Part shown: positions 1 through 8,414 of the stretch, one piece after another
Layout: every line of letters begins with the position of its first letter
Position numbering within the stretch: position 1 is the first letter of the stretch
Source: Actinomycetota bacterium
GTDB taxonomy: Bacteria; Actinomycetota; Actinomycetes; Streptosporangiales; Streptosporangiaceae
DNA length: 36,801 bases
Reading direction: 5' to 3'
NCBI GenBank assembly: GCA_027314515.1
Contig: DAHVAR010000249.1
Location: forward strand, 1 to 36,801
Notes under the pieces: model-generated
Databases searched by the model: none
Told to the model about the DNA's origin: nothing
Seen by the model: only the letters and a program-made list of their open reading frames with translations
Translations under genes and position numbers: made by a program

Positions 1-396
1 GCCTGCGGCCGTCTCCGATGCTGTGACAAGGCAGTCCTTCCGTCGGCCAGGCGCGACTGAGCGGAGCGCCCAGCGCGCGGACCGCTGCGGTGACAGGGCA
101 GCGAGTCGCATGACGGCCGGGCTCAACCGCCGGGCCCGGGACCGTCGCCGCAATACGTTGCCAGAACTGCGCTCGACTACAAAGCGTTTCCGCCGAAAAA
201 GCTGCGACGGAAACCCGTAATTGGCCTGACGCAGATCACAACTTGGCGATATGTAAGCTAACAATTACCTGCCGTAACGAGCGGTGCCGCGCGCCCGGCC
301 GCCAGAGCTTCCCCGTATCCCTGCCGAGCCGCTAGCTTGTGAGGCAAGGCCGGCCAGGTCAGCGAGCGTGGGCGGGAACGGGCAGGGACGGATGAT
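1..396. other. Intergenic leader, no gene recognised
   Basis: Short reading frames here have no recognisable product. The stretch from about 217 to 268 is AT-rich for this genome and carries the distant inverted pair GTAATTG (217-223) and CAATTAC (262-268). It may hold the promoter of the rhomboid gene, but no convincing -35/-10 pair is visible. Confidence 0.4.
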
Positions 397-1224
397 ATGA
401 GCAGCCCCAAGCACCGGGCATGGACTCTCGGCGCCAGCGACGCCGAGTCCCTGGTGGCCGAAGCCCGCAAGGCCCTGTTCGTGATGGTGGGCTTCCTGGC
501 CATCTTGTGGCTCGTCCAGGTTGTCAACTGGGCTGACCATTACAAGCTCAGCTACTTCTACGGCATCATCCCGCACGATGTGCACACTCTGCCGTACCTG
601 CTGACGGCTCCGTTCCTGCACGTAAGCTGGACTCACATCGAGTCCAACTCCGGCCCGCTGTTCATCTTCGGCTTCCTGGCCGCCTACCGGGGCGTTGGCC
701 GCTTCCTCTGGCTGACCGCACTGGTCATCATCACCAGCGGGGCCACCGCCTGGCTCATCGGCTCCCCCGGCACCATCGGGGTCGGCGCGAGCGGAGTGGT
801 CTTCGGCTATCTCGGCTACGTGCTGGTGAAGGGCTTCTTCGACCGGCACGGCATCGACATCTTGATTGGCGCGGTGATGGCGCTGTGCTTCGCCTACCAG
901 TTCACCGTGCTGCTGCCGAAAGCGGGCATTGGCTGGCAGGATCACATCGGCGGTCTGGTCGGCGGAATCGCTGGCGGCTGGCTCTTCCGCGACCGCGCCA
1001 TGGCCGCAGCGCGCTCGAGGTTGCGGCCGGACATCGCGGCCGCCGGCGGGGCGCCGGCGGCGAGCGGCAGCAGTCGGGCGACCGCGGTCTCCGCGGCCGC
1101 TCACACCACCGCGGCGGCTGCTCCGCCGGCTCCCGGCGGGGCCGGGACGACACAGCACGATGCGGGCAGTTACGCCGGGCCGCGCGCCGACCTGCACAAG
1201 CAACTGGATGACCTGGGCCTGTGA
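397..1224 (+). CDS. Rhomboid family intramembrane serine protease
   Basis: Predicted polytopic membrane protease of 275 residues that would cleave transmembrane substrates within the membrane. The catalytic dyad is visible: Ser132 in the GVGASG motif and His183 in the HIGG motif. The helix-2 signature H-x3-N (His80, Asn84), which in rhomboids stabilises the oxyanion, is also present. About six hydrophobic segments lie between residues 25 and 198. The C-terminal 75 residues are Ala/Gly/Pro-rich and probably a disordered cytoplasmic tail. The stop overlaps the GTG start of the amidohydrolase gene (GTGA), so the two are probably co-transcribed. Substrate unknown. Confidence 0.88.
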   Translation: MSSPKHRAWTLGASDAESLVAEARKALFVMVGFLAILWLVQVVNWADHYKLSYFYGIIPHDVHTLPYLLTAPFLHVSWTHIESNSGPLFIFGFLAAYRGVGRFLWLTALVIITSGATAWLIGSPGTIGVGASGVVFGYLGYVLVKGFFDRHGIDILIGAVMALCFAYQFTVLLPKAGIGWQDHIGGLVGGIAGGWLFRDRAMAAARSRLRPDIAAAGGAPAASGSSRATAVSAAAHTTAAAAPPAPGGAGTTQHDAGSYAGPRADLHKQLDDLGL

Positions 1225-2090
1225 CCAGGATGGCAACCCCCGTTCCCGTCATCGACGCGCATCACCACGTCTGGGATCCGGCCGTCCGGGCACAGCCCTG
1301 GCTCGACTCCGCTGACGAGCTCGCGCCGTTGCGCCGGCCGTTCGCGGTAACCGACCTCACGCCGCTCGCCGCGGCAGCCGGCGTGACGGCCACCGTGGTA
1401 GTGCAGACCGTCGCCGAGCCGGCGGAGACTCCGGAACTGCTCGCGCTGGCGCGCACCGGCTCGCTGGTGGCCGCGGTCGTCGGCTGGGCCGACCTGACGC
1501 GACCCGGCATCGGTGACGCGATCGCCGAACTGCGCGCCGCGCCTGGCGGGGAGTTCCTGGCCGGCCTTCGGCATCCGCTGCTCAGCGAGCCCGATCCCGG
1601 CTGGCTCGCCCGCCCGGACGTCAGGCGCGGCCTGAGGGCGCTGGCTGCCGCCGGGCTGACGTTCGACCTCGTGCTGCAGCCCGGTCAGCTCGCCGCCGCG
1701 GTGCAGGCGGCTGCCGCACTGCCAGAGCTGATCTTCGTGCTGGACCATCTCGGGAACGTCGACGTGACCGCGGGAATCGCGCCGGACGAGACATGGGCCG
1801 CGTCGTTCGGCGCGCTGGCCGCGCTGCCGAATACCGTGTGCAAGCTGTCGGGAATCCTCGGCGAGGCGCCCGCCGACCAGCTCCGGCCGTATGCCGACCT
1901 GGCTCTCGCGGCCTTCGGGCCGCAGCGGCTGATGTTCGGGCCTGACTGGCCGGTATGCACTCTGCGGGCCGGCTACCGGGACGTGGTGGCGAGAGCCGTC
2001 GCGCTCACCGCCAGCCTGAGTCCGGCCGAGCAAGCCGCCATCCTGGGCCGGCACTGCCCGCGCCGTCTATCAGCCGCTGCGCCGCGCTGA
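1221..2090 (+). CDS. Amidohydrolase family protein (metal-dependent TIM-barrel hydrolase)
   Basis: A 289-residue protein of the Amidohydro_2 type, the group that includes L-fuconolactonase and 2-pyrone-4,6-dicarboxylate lactonase. The N-terminal metal motif D-A-H-H-H-V-W-D and the C-terminal G-P-D-W-P motif, with the metal-binding Asp, are both present. These enzymes hydrolyse lactones or C-C/C-N bonds of small acids; the substrate cannot be told here. The GTG start at 1221 overlaps the rhomboid stop. An in-frame ATG at 1230 is an alternative start. No transporter or pathway partner is adjacent. Confidence 0.85.
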   Translation: MTRMATPVPVIDAHHHVWDPAVRAQPWLDSADELAPLRRPFAVTDLTPLAAAAGVTATVVVQTVAEPAETPELLALARTGSLVAAVVGWADLTRPGIGDAIAELRAAPGGEFLAGLRHPLLSEPDPGWLARPDVRRGLRALAAAGLTFDLVLQPGQLAAAVQAAAALPELIFVLDHLGNVDVTAGIAPDETWAASFGALAALPNTVCKLSGILGEAPADQLRPYADLALAAFGPQRLMFGPDWPVCTLRAGYRDVVARAVALTASLSPAEQAAILGRHCPRRLSAAAPR

Positions 2091-2176
2091 GAGTGACCCT
2101 GTAGTGCCGCGTTCCCGCCGGTATTAGGGTGGGCCGGTCGGCTGTCACCCGGAAGGCGATCGGCCGTCGGCGCTCA

Positions 2177-2232
2177 GCGACGAGCACTGCGCGACGAGCA
2201 CTGCGCGACGAGCACTGCGCGACGAGCACTCA
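2177..2232. repeat. 14-bp tandem repeat, about 3.9 copies
   Basis: The unit GCGACGAGCACTGC is repeated head to tail from 2177. The first three copies (to 2218) are identical and the fourth diverges at its last two bases. It lies between the amidohydrolase and the DUF3311 gene, outside any credible reading frame. The unit is not a multiple of three, which argues against coding. Confidence 0.9.
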
Positions 2233-2359
2233 GCGATCGGCTTCTTCGCCCTGACCGAGGCCGATGGGCTCACCATGCCGGCTGGCTGCAAGCGGCCGAT
2301 CCGGTCATGGCTCGCTCACCTTGCCGACCGCGGCTAGTCGCTTTCCAGTCGGGAAACGG

Positions 2360-2388
2360 TTGTCAAGCGGGCGCGATCGGTGGAAAAT
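2360..2388 (+). promoter_or_regulatory. Candidate sigma-70-type promoter for the DUF3311/symporter operon
   Basis: TTGTCA at 2360-2365 is followed, after exactly 17 bases, by GAAAAT at 2383-2388. This is 77 bases before the start at 2466. Just upstream is a small inverted repeat TTTCC-N5-GGAAA (2342-2356) that could bind a regulator. Assignment is from pattern only. Confidence 0.4.
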
Positions 2389-2465
2389 GCCGCATAGGGG
2401 GGGCTGCGCCATGAGTCGCAACAAAAGCTGTCACGGCGAAAGTTGGACCGGCAAGGAGGCTCGAC

Positions 2466-2678
2466 ATGGATCAGCAACCCGCACCAGGTCGCCGGAACCG
2501 GCTCGTACTGCTGCTCTTACTGCTACCGCTGGTCGCGACACTCGTACCGGAGTTCTATAACTTCGACAAGCCATCGATCGGCGGCATGCCGTTCTTCTAC
2601 TGGTGGCAGCTGCTCTGGATCGCCGGCGTCGCGGTGTGCGTCGGAATCGTCTACCTCGCGACGAGGAGCACACGATGA
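2466..2678 (+). CDS. DUF3311 small membrane protein, symporter partner
   Basis: A 70-residue protein with two hydrophobic segments (about residues 13-28 and 44-64) and a positively charged N-terminus. DUF3311 proteins are commonly encoded directly ahead of sodium/solute symporters and are thought to be accessory subunits. A strong Shine-Dalgarno AAGGAGG (2454-2460) precedes the ATG. The stop overlaps the next start (ATGA at 2675-2678), indicating translational coupling and probably fixed stoichiometry. Confidence 0.82.
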   Translation: MDQQPAPGRRNRLVLLLLLLPLVATLVPEFYNFDKPSIGGMPFFYWWQLLWIAGVAVCVGIVYLATRSTR

Positions 2679-4273
2679 TCCCGGCATTCAACGGCCTCGA
2701 GTTCGGCATCGTGCTCGGCATGTTCGTGGTAGTGGCGGTGATCGGCTTCGCGGCGACTCGCTGGCGCCGCGGCACCTCGCTCGCCAGCCTTGAGGAATGG
2801 GGCCTCGGCGGCCGCAGGTTCGGCACCGTGGTCTCCTGGTTCCTCATCGGCGGTGACCTGTACACCGCCTACACCTTCGTGGCCGTGCCCGCGCTGCTGT
2901 TCGGGGTCGGAGCGGCCGGCTTCTTCGCTGTGCCGTACACGATCGCCGTCTTCCCGCTGGTCATGTTCGCGGCCGCACGGATGTGGTCGGTCTGTCACGA
3001 GCACGGCTACGCGACCGCGGCCGACTTCGTCCGCGGACGGCACGGCTCCTCGATCCTGGCGCTGCTGGTGGCGATCACCGGCATCGTCGCGACCATGCCG
3101 TACATCGCGCTGCAGTTGACCGGGATCAGGGCCGTCATCGAGACCATGGGCATCGGCGGGGACTGGCCGCTGTGGATCGCGTTCGTCGTGCTCGCGGCCT
3201 ACACCTTCACCTCGGGTCTGCGGGCCCCGGCAATGGTCGCGTTCGTCAAGGACATCCTCATTTACGTCATGGTCCTTGTCGCGGTCATCTACATTCCCTA
3301 CAAGCTCGGCGGCTATAACGTCATCTTCCACGGCGCGCAGTCCGCGCTTGCCGCGAAGGGCTACAGCACGCTGCTGAGCGGATCGCAGTACCTCGGCTAC
3401 ACCACGCTTGCGCTCGGCTCGGCGCTTGCGCTGTTCCTGTACCCGCACGCGGTCACCGGCGTGCTGGCCGCCCGCAGCAGGAACGTCGTGAAGAAGAACA
3501 TGTCGCTGCTGCCGGCCTACTCGCTGATGCTGGGCTTCATCGCGCTGCTCGGCTACATGGCGCTGGCTGCCCACGTGAAGCCGGTGGGCGGCACGGCGGC
3601 GAAGCCCGACACCACCACGATCGTTCCGGTGCTGTTCAACGACGAGTTCCCGCACTGGTTCGCCGGGATCGCCTTCGGCGCGATCGTCATCGGCGCGCTG
3701 GTGCCCGCGGCAATCATGGCGATCGCCGCGGCCAACACCTTCGCCCGTGACATCTACAAGCCCTATATCCGGCCGGCCGCAAGCGACCGGGAGGAAGGGC
3801 TCGTCAGCCAGATCGTGTCGGTGCTGCTCAAGCTGGGCGCGGTGGCCGTCATCGTCAGCCTGAAGCTGACGTTCGCGCTGGAGTTCCAGCTGATCGGCGG
3901 CGTCATCGTCATCCAGATCCTGCCGTCGGTGGTGCTCGGCCTGTACACCCGGTGGTACCACCGCTGGGCGCTGGTGGCTGGCTGGATCGCCGGCATGGGA
4001 CTGTCCGTCTACATGCTCTACGTCACGCCCAGCGCGACGACCGCGCACTTCGGCAATGCCTCGTTCGCGCTGTCCACCTGGGGGCTCCACACCAAGATGA
4101 CGATCTGGACCGGGATCGTCGGGGTGGTCGCCAACCTGGTCGTCGCCACCGTGCTCACTCCGCTGCTCGCCCGGCTGCCGCGGGGCAATGACGAGACCAA
4201 GCCTGGCGACTTCGGCGAGGCGGAGGCACCGCCGATCCCGTTCGGGCCGGGACCGGTGGTCAGCCAGACCTGA
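2675..4273 (+). CDS. Sodium:solute symporter (SSS) family permease
   Basis: A 532-residue polytopic membrane protein of the SSS family (LeuT fold, about 13 transmembrane helices), which uses the sodium gradient to import organic solutes. Pairing with DUF3311 is typical of the monocarboxylate/organic-acid branch (MctP-like), so a carboxylate substrate is likely but not proven. The start at 2675 is chosen over upstream in-frame codons because it overlaps the DUF3311 stop and begins directly with the first membrane segment. The C-terminal tail is acidic and proline-rich. No catabolic gene lies next to it in the same orientation. Confidence 0.85.
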   Translation: MIPAFNGLEFGIVLGMFVVVAVIGFAATRWRRGTSLASLEEWGLGGRRFGTVVSWFLIGGDLYTAYTFVAVPALLFGVGAAGFFAVPYTIAVFPLVMFAAARMWSVCHEHGYATAADFVRGRHGSSILALLVAITGIVATMPYIALQLTGIRAVIETMGIGGDWPLWIAFVVLAAYTFTSGLRAPAMVAFVKDILIYVMVLVAVIYIPYKLGGYNVIFHGAQSALAAKGYSTLLSGSQYLGYTTLALGSALALFLYPHAVTGVLAARSRNVVKKNMSLLPAYSLMLGFIALLGYMALAAHVKPVGGTAAKPDTTTIVPVLFNDEFPHWFAGIAFGAIVIGALVPAAIMAIAAANTFARDIYKPYIRPAASDREEGLVSQIVSVLLKLGAVAVIVSLKLTFALEFQLIGGVIVIQILPSVVLGLYTRWYHRWALVAGWIAGMGLSVYMLYVTPSATTAHFGNASFALSTWGLHTKMTIWTGIVGVVANLVVATVLTPLLARLPRGNDETKPGDFGEAEAPPIPFGPGPVVSQT

Positions 4274-4351
4274 CCGGCCGACCACGACAGCAGCCGCTGG
4301 CGGGCGATCGCTGCGGGCGGCTAGGACGATGCCGACGACTACCCCGGCACC

Positions 4352-4396
4352 GTTCTAGCCGTCCCCGCTCTAGCCGTCCCCGCTCTAGCCGGCCCC
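4352..4396. repeat. Three 15-bp direct repeats at a convergent gene junction
   Basis: Copies at 4352-4366, 4367-4381 and 4382-4396 follow the consensus GCTCTAGCCGTCCCC, with one change in the first copy and one in the third. The third copy contains the stop codon of the RidA gene (minus strand, 4385-4387). The array fills the gap between two convergent operons, where a bidirectional terminator would be expected, but it forms no obvious hairpin. Confidence 0.85.
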
Positions 4397-4855
4397 GCTG
4401 GCCGGCTCTACCGCCGCCAGCAGGGACACCTCCACCGGAGCGCCTCCGGGCAGGGAGGCCACGCCGATCGCGGCCCTGGCCACCCGGCCGCGATCGCCAA
4501 GCGCCTCAGCCAGCGCCTGCGATGCCCCGTCAGCGACGGTCGTGTGCTCGGTGAACCCGTCCACGGCCGCTACATACACGGTGAGGTGCAACGCGGCGGT
4601 CACCCGATTCAGCCCGCCTGCCGCCGCCGCCAGTGCGGACAGGGCTCGGCGGGTGGCGATGCCGGCCGCCAGCTGCGCCGCCCTGGCATCCAGGTCGGCG
4701 CCCACCCGGCCGGTGACCACCAGCTCGCCGTGCTCCCGCGGGGTCATGCCGGCGACGAAAGCGAGCCCGCCATGCAGCCGCACCGGGACGTAGTCGCCCT
4801 GCGGGGCCGGGGGCGGCGGCAACGGACCCGGCGGCAACGGACCCGGCTCGGCCAT
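4385..4855 (-). CDS. RidA family enamine/imine deaminase
   Basis: A 156-residue member of the YjgF/YER057c/UK114 family. RidA proteins hydrolyse reactive enamine/imine intermediates, releasing ammonia and a carbonyl compound. The family arginine (Arg127) lies in the block R-x3-G-x3-LPGG-x2-VEV near the C-terminus. The N-terminus carries a Pro/Gly-rich extension of about 20 residues. The ATG overlaps the stop of the livF-like gene by one base (TGATG), so it is the last gene of the importer operon. Location beside an amine-type importer and an oxidase suggests it clears an imine made in that pathway; this is inference. Confidence 0.85.
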   Translation of the reverse strand: MAEPGPLPPGPLPPPPAPQGDYVPVRLHGGLAFVAGMTPREHGELVVTGRVGADLDARAAQLAAGIATRRALSALAAAAGGLNRVTAALHLTVYVAAVDGFTEHTTVADGASQALAEALGDRGRVARAAIGVASLPGGAPVEVSLLAAVEPASGAG

Positions 4856-5643
4856 CAGTCCTCGCCGGCGAGCACCGACGACGACCCGCCGAGGAAGACC
4901 TCGCCGATGTCCGGACGGCTCAGGATCGTGCTGGCCGGCTCGGAGACGTGGACCTGCCCCGACACCAGGATGTAGCCCCAGTCCGCGACCCGGAGCGCCT
5001 CGGTCGCCTTCTGCTCCACCAGCAGCACGCCGACCCCGGTGGCGCTCAGGGCCGGGATGTAACGTTCGAACAGTTCGGTGGTCAGCGCGACGGCGAGCCC
5101 GGCGGTGGGCTCGTCGAGGATGAGCAGGCGCGGGCGCAGCATGAGCACCCGGCCGATGGCCACCATCTTGCGCTCGCCACCGGACAGCCGGGACACGTGG
5201 CGCTTGCGCATCCGCCCGAGCGCCGGGAAGACCTCCATGACCTCGGCGATCCGCGGCCCGACCGCACGCTTCTTGAGCAGGTAGCCGCCGATCTCGAGGT
5301 TCTCCAGCACCGTCATGGTCCCGAACGCGTCCTCGTTCTGGGGGACATAGCCAACGCCGCCCCTGGCGATCTTCTCGGGCGGATGGTTGGTGATGTCCCG
5401 GCCGCCGGCCGTCACTGACCCGCTGGCGCACCGCAGGTGGCCGACAATCGACTTCACCAGGGTCGACTTGCCCGCGCCGTTCGGTCCGGCGATCACGGCC
5501 ACCTGCCCCTGGCCGAGGCCGAGTGAGATCCCGCGGACGACCGGCGGGCCACCATACCCGGCCGTGAGGTCGCGTACCTGCAGGCAGTCGGCTGCGCGGG
5601 CAGGCGCGGCGCTGGCCGGCACGTGCTCTGAAGCGGGCATCAT
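4855..5643 (-). CDS. livF: Branched-chain amino acid-type ABC transporter ATPase, LivF-like
   Basis: Cytoplasmic ATPase of an importer for amino acids or similar compounds. Numbered from the upstream GTG at 5658, Walker A (GPNGAGKST) is at 58-66, the signature LSGGE at 158-162 and Walker B (LLILDEP) at 178-184. The switch position reads VEQ, as is usual for LivF. The ATG at 5643 is preferred because GGTGG lies upstream of it; GTG 5658 would overlap the livG-like gene by 11 bases and lacks a clear ribosome site. It powers uptake together with the LivG-like subunit encoded just upstream. Confidence 0.9.
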   Translation of the reverse strand: MMPASEHVPASAAPARAADCLQVRDLTAGYGGPPVVRGISLGLGQGQVAVIAGPNGAGKSTLVKSIVGHLRCASGSVTAGGRDITNHPPEKIARGGVGYVPQNEDAFGTMTVLENLEIGGYLLKKRAVGPRIAEVMEVFPALGRMRKRHVSRLSGGERKMVAIGRVLMLRPRLLILDEPTAGLAVALTTELFERYIPALSATGVGVLLVEQKATEALRVADWGYILVSGQVHVSEPASTILSRPDIGEVFLGGSSSVLAGED

Positions 5644-5647
5644 CTTT

Positions 5648-6481
5648 TCATCCACCACCTAGATAGGCGCGCAGGACTTCCTCGCGCGACCGCAGCTGCC
5701 CCATGTCCCCGTCGGCGATCTGCCGCCCCTCTGCCATGACGATGACCCGGTCGCAGAGCCGCTCCACCGACCCGAGCTCGTGCTCCACGAGCAGCAGCGT
5801 CAGCCCTTCGTCCCGCAGCGCCTTCAGCGCTTCCTCGATGTGCCGCGCCAGGCTCCGGTTCACTCCCGCCATCGGCTCATCCAGGACCAGCATCTTGGGC
5901 CGCGCCATCAGCGCCCGGCCGATCTCGGCGAGCTTGCGCTGCCCGCCCGACAGGTCCCTGGCAAACGCGTCGCACTTGTCCGTCAGATCCAGCCGGGACA
6001 GCACGTCCCTGGCGCGGCGGACTTCGGCATCCTGCGCCGCCGCCCACCATCTCCGTCCCGCCAGCGCACCCCAGATGCTCTGGCCGCGTAGCCGGGGGAC
6101 GGCAACCAGCAGGTTCTCCATGACCGTGAGCCGGGCGAACTCGCCGCCGAGCTGGAAGGTCCTGATGAGCCCATGGCGGGCCGCGACGTGCGGCGGCCGG
6201 CCGGCCAGATTCACCCCGTCGAACAGGACCGCGCCCGAGGTGGGCTTGACCTCCCCGCCGATCGCCTTCAGCGCGGTGCTCTTGCCCGCGCCGTTCGGGC
6301 CGATGAGGCCCACCGCGGTCCCCGGCATGATCCCGAAGGACACGTCGTCGACGGCGACGACCCCGCCGAACCTGACGGTGAGCCCCGCCAGCCGGAGCAA
6401 CGGCTCGCCGTCCTGGCCTCCGGACGCCGGGCTCACCGCGGCGGGCACCTGCTGCTTCGATACCACCGAGTTCTCAGGCAC
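5648..6481 (-). CDS. livG: Branched-chain amino acid-type ABC transporter ATPase, LivG-like
   Basis: A 277-residue ABC ATPase, partner of the LivF-like protein. Walker A GPNGAGKST is at 61-69, signature LSGGQ at 177-181, Walker B MLVLDEP at 197-203 and the switch histidine at 234 (VEH). The N-terminal 25 residues are a non-conserved extension. The start is a GTG that overlaps the end of the livM-like gene by 8 bases. The insertion between Walker A and the signature motif (about residues 130-155) is typical of LivG. Confidence 0.92.
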   Translation of the reverse strand: MPENSVVSKQQVPAAVSPASGGQDGEPLLRLAGLTVRFGGVVAVDDVSFGIMPGTAVGLIGPNGAGKSTALKAIGGEVKPTSGAVLFDGVNLAGRPPHVAARHGLIRTFQLGGEFARLTVMENLLVAVPRLRGQSIWGALAGRRWWAAAQDAEVRRARDVLSRLDLTDKCDAFARDLSGGQRKLAEIGRALMARPKMLVLDEPMAGVNRSLARHIEEALKALRDEGLTLLLVEHELGSVERLCDRVIVMAEGRQIADGDMGQLRSREEVLRAYLGGG

Positions 6482-7490
6482 CTTGCTGCCCCCTGCCGAC
6501 TCGCGCGAAAGCTTGCGCGGGCAGCAGGCCGCGCAGCGGCCCCGCCTGACCCTCGCGGAACTTCCGCTGGCGTTCCGGGATGACTCCCTGCGGGCGGAAC
6601 CAGAGGAAGAGCAGGATCAGCGTCGCGAGGCTCATCCACTGGACCGCGCCGATGACGTCCGGGTTGCCGAAGTCGGGCAGCAGCACAGTGCCCTCAAGGA
6701 ACAGGCCCTGCACCAGGAACGCACCCACGGCAACCCCGCCGAGGTTGCCCCTGCCGCCGACGATCACCGCGGCAAACAGCCCGAACGTCTCGGGGTAGGT
6801 CCACCCGGCCGGCGCCCACGCGCCGATGAACTGAACCTCGATGGCGCCGGCCAGCGCGGCCACCGCCCCGCCGACGACCATCACCAGCAGCTTGGTCGCC
6901 GCCACGTTGTGGCCGACGGCCTCGGCGGCCTGCTCGTTCTCGCGTACCGCGCGGAGCACGCGGCCGAGCGGCGAGGCGTTGATGCGCCGCAGCGCCTCGA
7001 AGATGATCAGCGCGGTCACGACCGACAGCCCGAGGTAGAAGAGCTCGTAACCGACCTGGCCGGTGTGCAGCTCGCTCTTGAACGGCGCCGGGATGCTGGC
7101 CAGACCGATGCTCCCGTTCAGCAGGCCGGGATCCGCCGACACCAGGTAGGTGCCCATGGTGGATACGACCAGCAAGACCATGGCCTGGTAGTCGCCGCGC
7201 AGCCGGCGCAGCACGAGCAAGCCGACGAGCAGGCCGAGGGCGCCACCGGCCACCCCGGCGGCCAGCCAGGGCAGCGGCCAGGGCAGGCTCGTCCCCCAGA
7301 AGTACTGCTGGTAGCTGGCCGGGGTGGGGTGCCCCAGGCTGAACAGGCTGGCGGTGTAGGCGCCGACTGCCACGAAGAGGACGGCGGCGAAGTTCAGCAC
7401 GCCCGTCTCCCCGAACTGCAGGTTGAGCCCCCAGCAGGCGATGATGCCCACCACCACGTAGATGCAGACGGTGAGCAGGTAGTAATCCAT
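6474..7490 (-). CDS. livM: Branched-chain amino acid-type ABC permease, LivM-like
   Basis: A 338-residue inner-membrane permease with about nine or ten hydrophobic helices. The cytoplasmic coupling region reads ASPLGRVLRAVRENEQAAE, the block that contacts the ATPases in this family. The start at 7490 is chosen because ATG overlaps the livH-like stop by one base (TGATG) and the protein then begins at its first membrane helix. Longer reading frames upstream run through the livH gene. The C-terminal 40 residues are basic and cytoplasmic. Confidence 0.9.
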   Translation of the reverse strand: MDYYLLTVCIYVVVGIIACWGLNLQFGETGVLNFAAVLFVAVGAYTASLFSLGHPTPASYQQYFWGTSLPWPLPWLAAGVAGGALGLLVGLLVLRRLRGDYQAMVLLVVSTMGTYLVSADPGLLNGSIGLASIPAPFKSELHTGQVGYELFYLGLSVVTALIIFEALRRINASPLGRVLRAVRENEQAAEAVGHNVAATKLLVMVVGGAVAALAGAIEVQFIGAWAPAGWTYPETFGLFAAVIVGGRGNLGGVAVGAFLVQGLFLEGTVLLPDFGNPDVIGAVQWMSLATLILLFLWFRPQGVIPERQRKFREGQAGPLRGLLPAQAFARVGRGQQGA

Positions 7491-8374
7491 CAGCTGACTC
7501 CCTTTGCCTTCGCCGCGCCCGCCAGTATTCCGGTCGGCCGGATGAGCAGGACCAGGATGAGGACGGCGAACGCACTGATCGGCGCATAGGCACCACCGAG
7601 CACGATGGCGCTCTCCTGCAGCAGGACGCCGATCACCAGGGCTCCGAGCATGGCCCCGTACACCTGGCCGACCCCGCCCAGCACGGCCGCGGCGACGATC
7701 TCGAGCAGGAACGTGTCGCCCATGGTGTAGGAGACACTGGACAAGCTGATCCCGAGCATGACGCCGGCCGCCCCGCCCATCAGTCCCGACACGAGCCACG
7801 CCAGGTCGGTGATCCGCTGGGCGGAGATGCCGCTGCTGCGCGCCAGGTCCCGGTTGTCGGCGACCGCGCGGATCGCCTTGCCGGCCCTGGTGTAACGCAG
7901 CAGGGCGTGCGTCCCGATCGCGAACACCACTCCGATCGCCAGCACGACGAGCTGGGAGTGGGTAAAGGACATCGGGCCGACGTGCACGAGGCCAGGCGCC
8001 GTGAGCGGATAGGAGACCGGCAGCGGCCCCCAGATCAGCTCAACGGCATACTCGACCAGCAGGGCGAGCGCGATCGTCACCACCACCATGCCGAAGAACG
8101 TCGTGCCCCGGCGGGCGAACGGCGTGAGCAGGAACCGGTTCAGCAGGGCCGAGGCCAGCGCTCCGCACACCGCGGCCGCCGCCATCGCCAGCCAGATGCT
8201 CAGTCCCGCCTGGGTGCAGACGTAGGCGATGAACGCGGCGAACGTCATCTGGGCGCCGAACGCGATGTTGAGCACGCCAGTGGCACTGAACTGCAGGGTG
8301 AACCCGACGGCGGCCGGCAGGAGGGTGGAAGCGGTGATGATGCCGAATCCCAGTGAAGGCAGCACCAGATTCAT
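7490..8374 (-). CDS. livH: Branched-chain amino acid-type ABC permease, LivH-like
   Basis: A 294-residue permease with about eight hydrophobic helices, the partner of LivM. The early segment (TGVLNIAFGAQMTFAAF) and the coupling helix (TRAGKAIRAVADNRDLA) match the family pattern. GGGAGGG lies upstream of the ATG. It follows the binding-protein gene after only 40 bases, so the importer genes form one transcript. Confidence 0.9.
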   Translation of the reverse strand: MNLVLPSLGFGIITASTLLPAAVGFTLQFSATGVLNIAFGAQMTFAAFIAYVCTQAGLSIWLAMAAAAVCGALASALLNRFLLTPFARRGTTFFGMVVVTIALALLVEYAVELIWGPLPVSYPLTAPGLVHVGPMSFTHSQLVVLAIGVVFAIGTHALLRYTRAGKAIRAVADNRDLARSSGISAQRITDLAWLVSGLMGGAAGVMLGISLSSVSYTMGDTFLLEIVAAAVLGGVGQVYGAMLGALVIGVLLQESAIVLGGAYAPISAFAVLILVLLIRPTGILAGAAKAKGVS

Positions 8375-8414
8375 GACTGTCCCAGCCCTCCCGCCGGCCG
8401 CACGAAACCGATCG

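Noticed and set aside
1221-2090. Amidohydrolase as part of the di-iron oxidase pathway
   Set aside because: It is 10 kb away, in an operon with a rhomboid protease, and has no copy of the shared operator motif.
2177-2232. CRISPR array
   Set aside because: Units are contiguous 14-mers without spacers, and no cas genes are present.
2264-2560. A 98-codon plus-strand frame across the symporter promoter
   Set aside because: Composition is Arg/Ser-rich, it has no recognisable motif and it overlaps the DUF3311 gene and its ribosome site.
4385-5431. A long minus-strand frame joining RidA to an N-terminal extension
   Set aside because: The extension is the livF-like gene read in the wrong frame; RidA proper starts at the TGATG overlap at 4855.
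6474-7799. A 441-codon livM frame with a long N-terminus
   Set aside because: The first 103 codons are a shadow of the livH-like gene; ATG 7490 overlaps its stop and begins at the first membrane helix.
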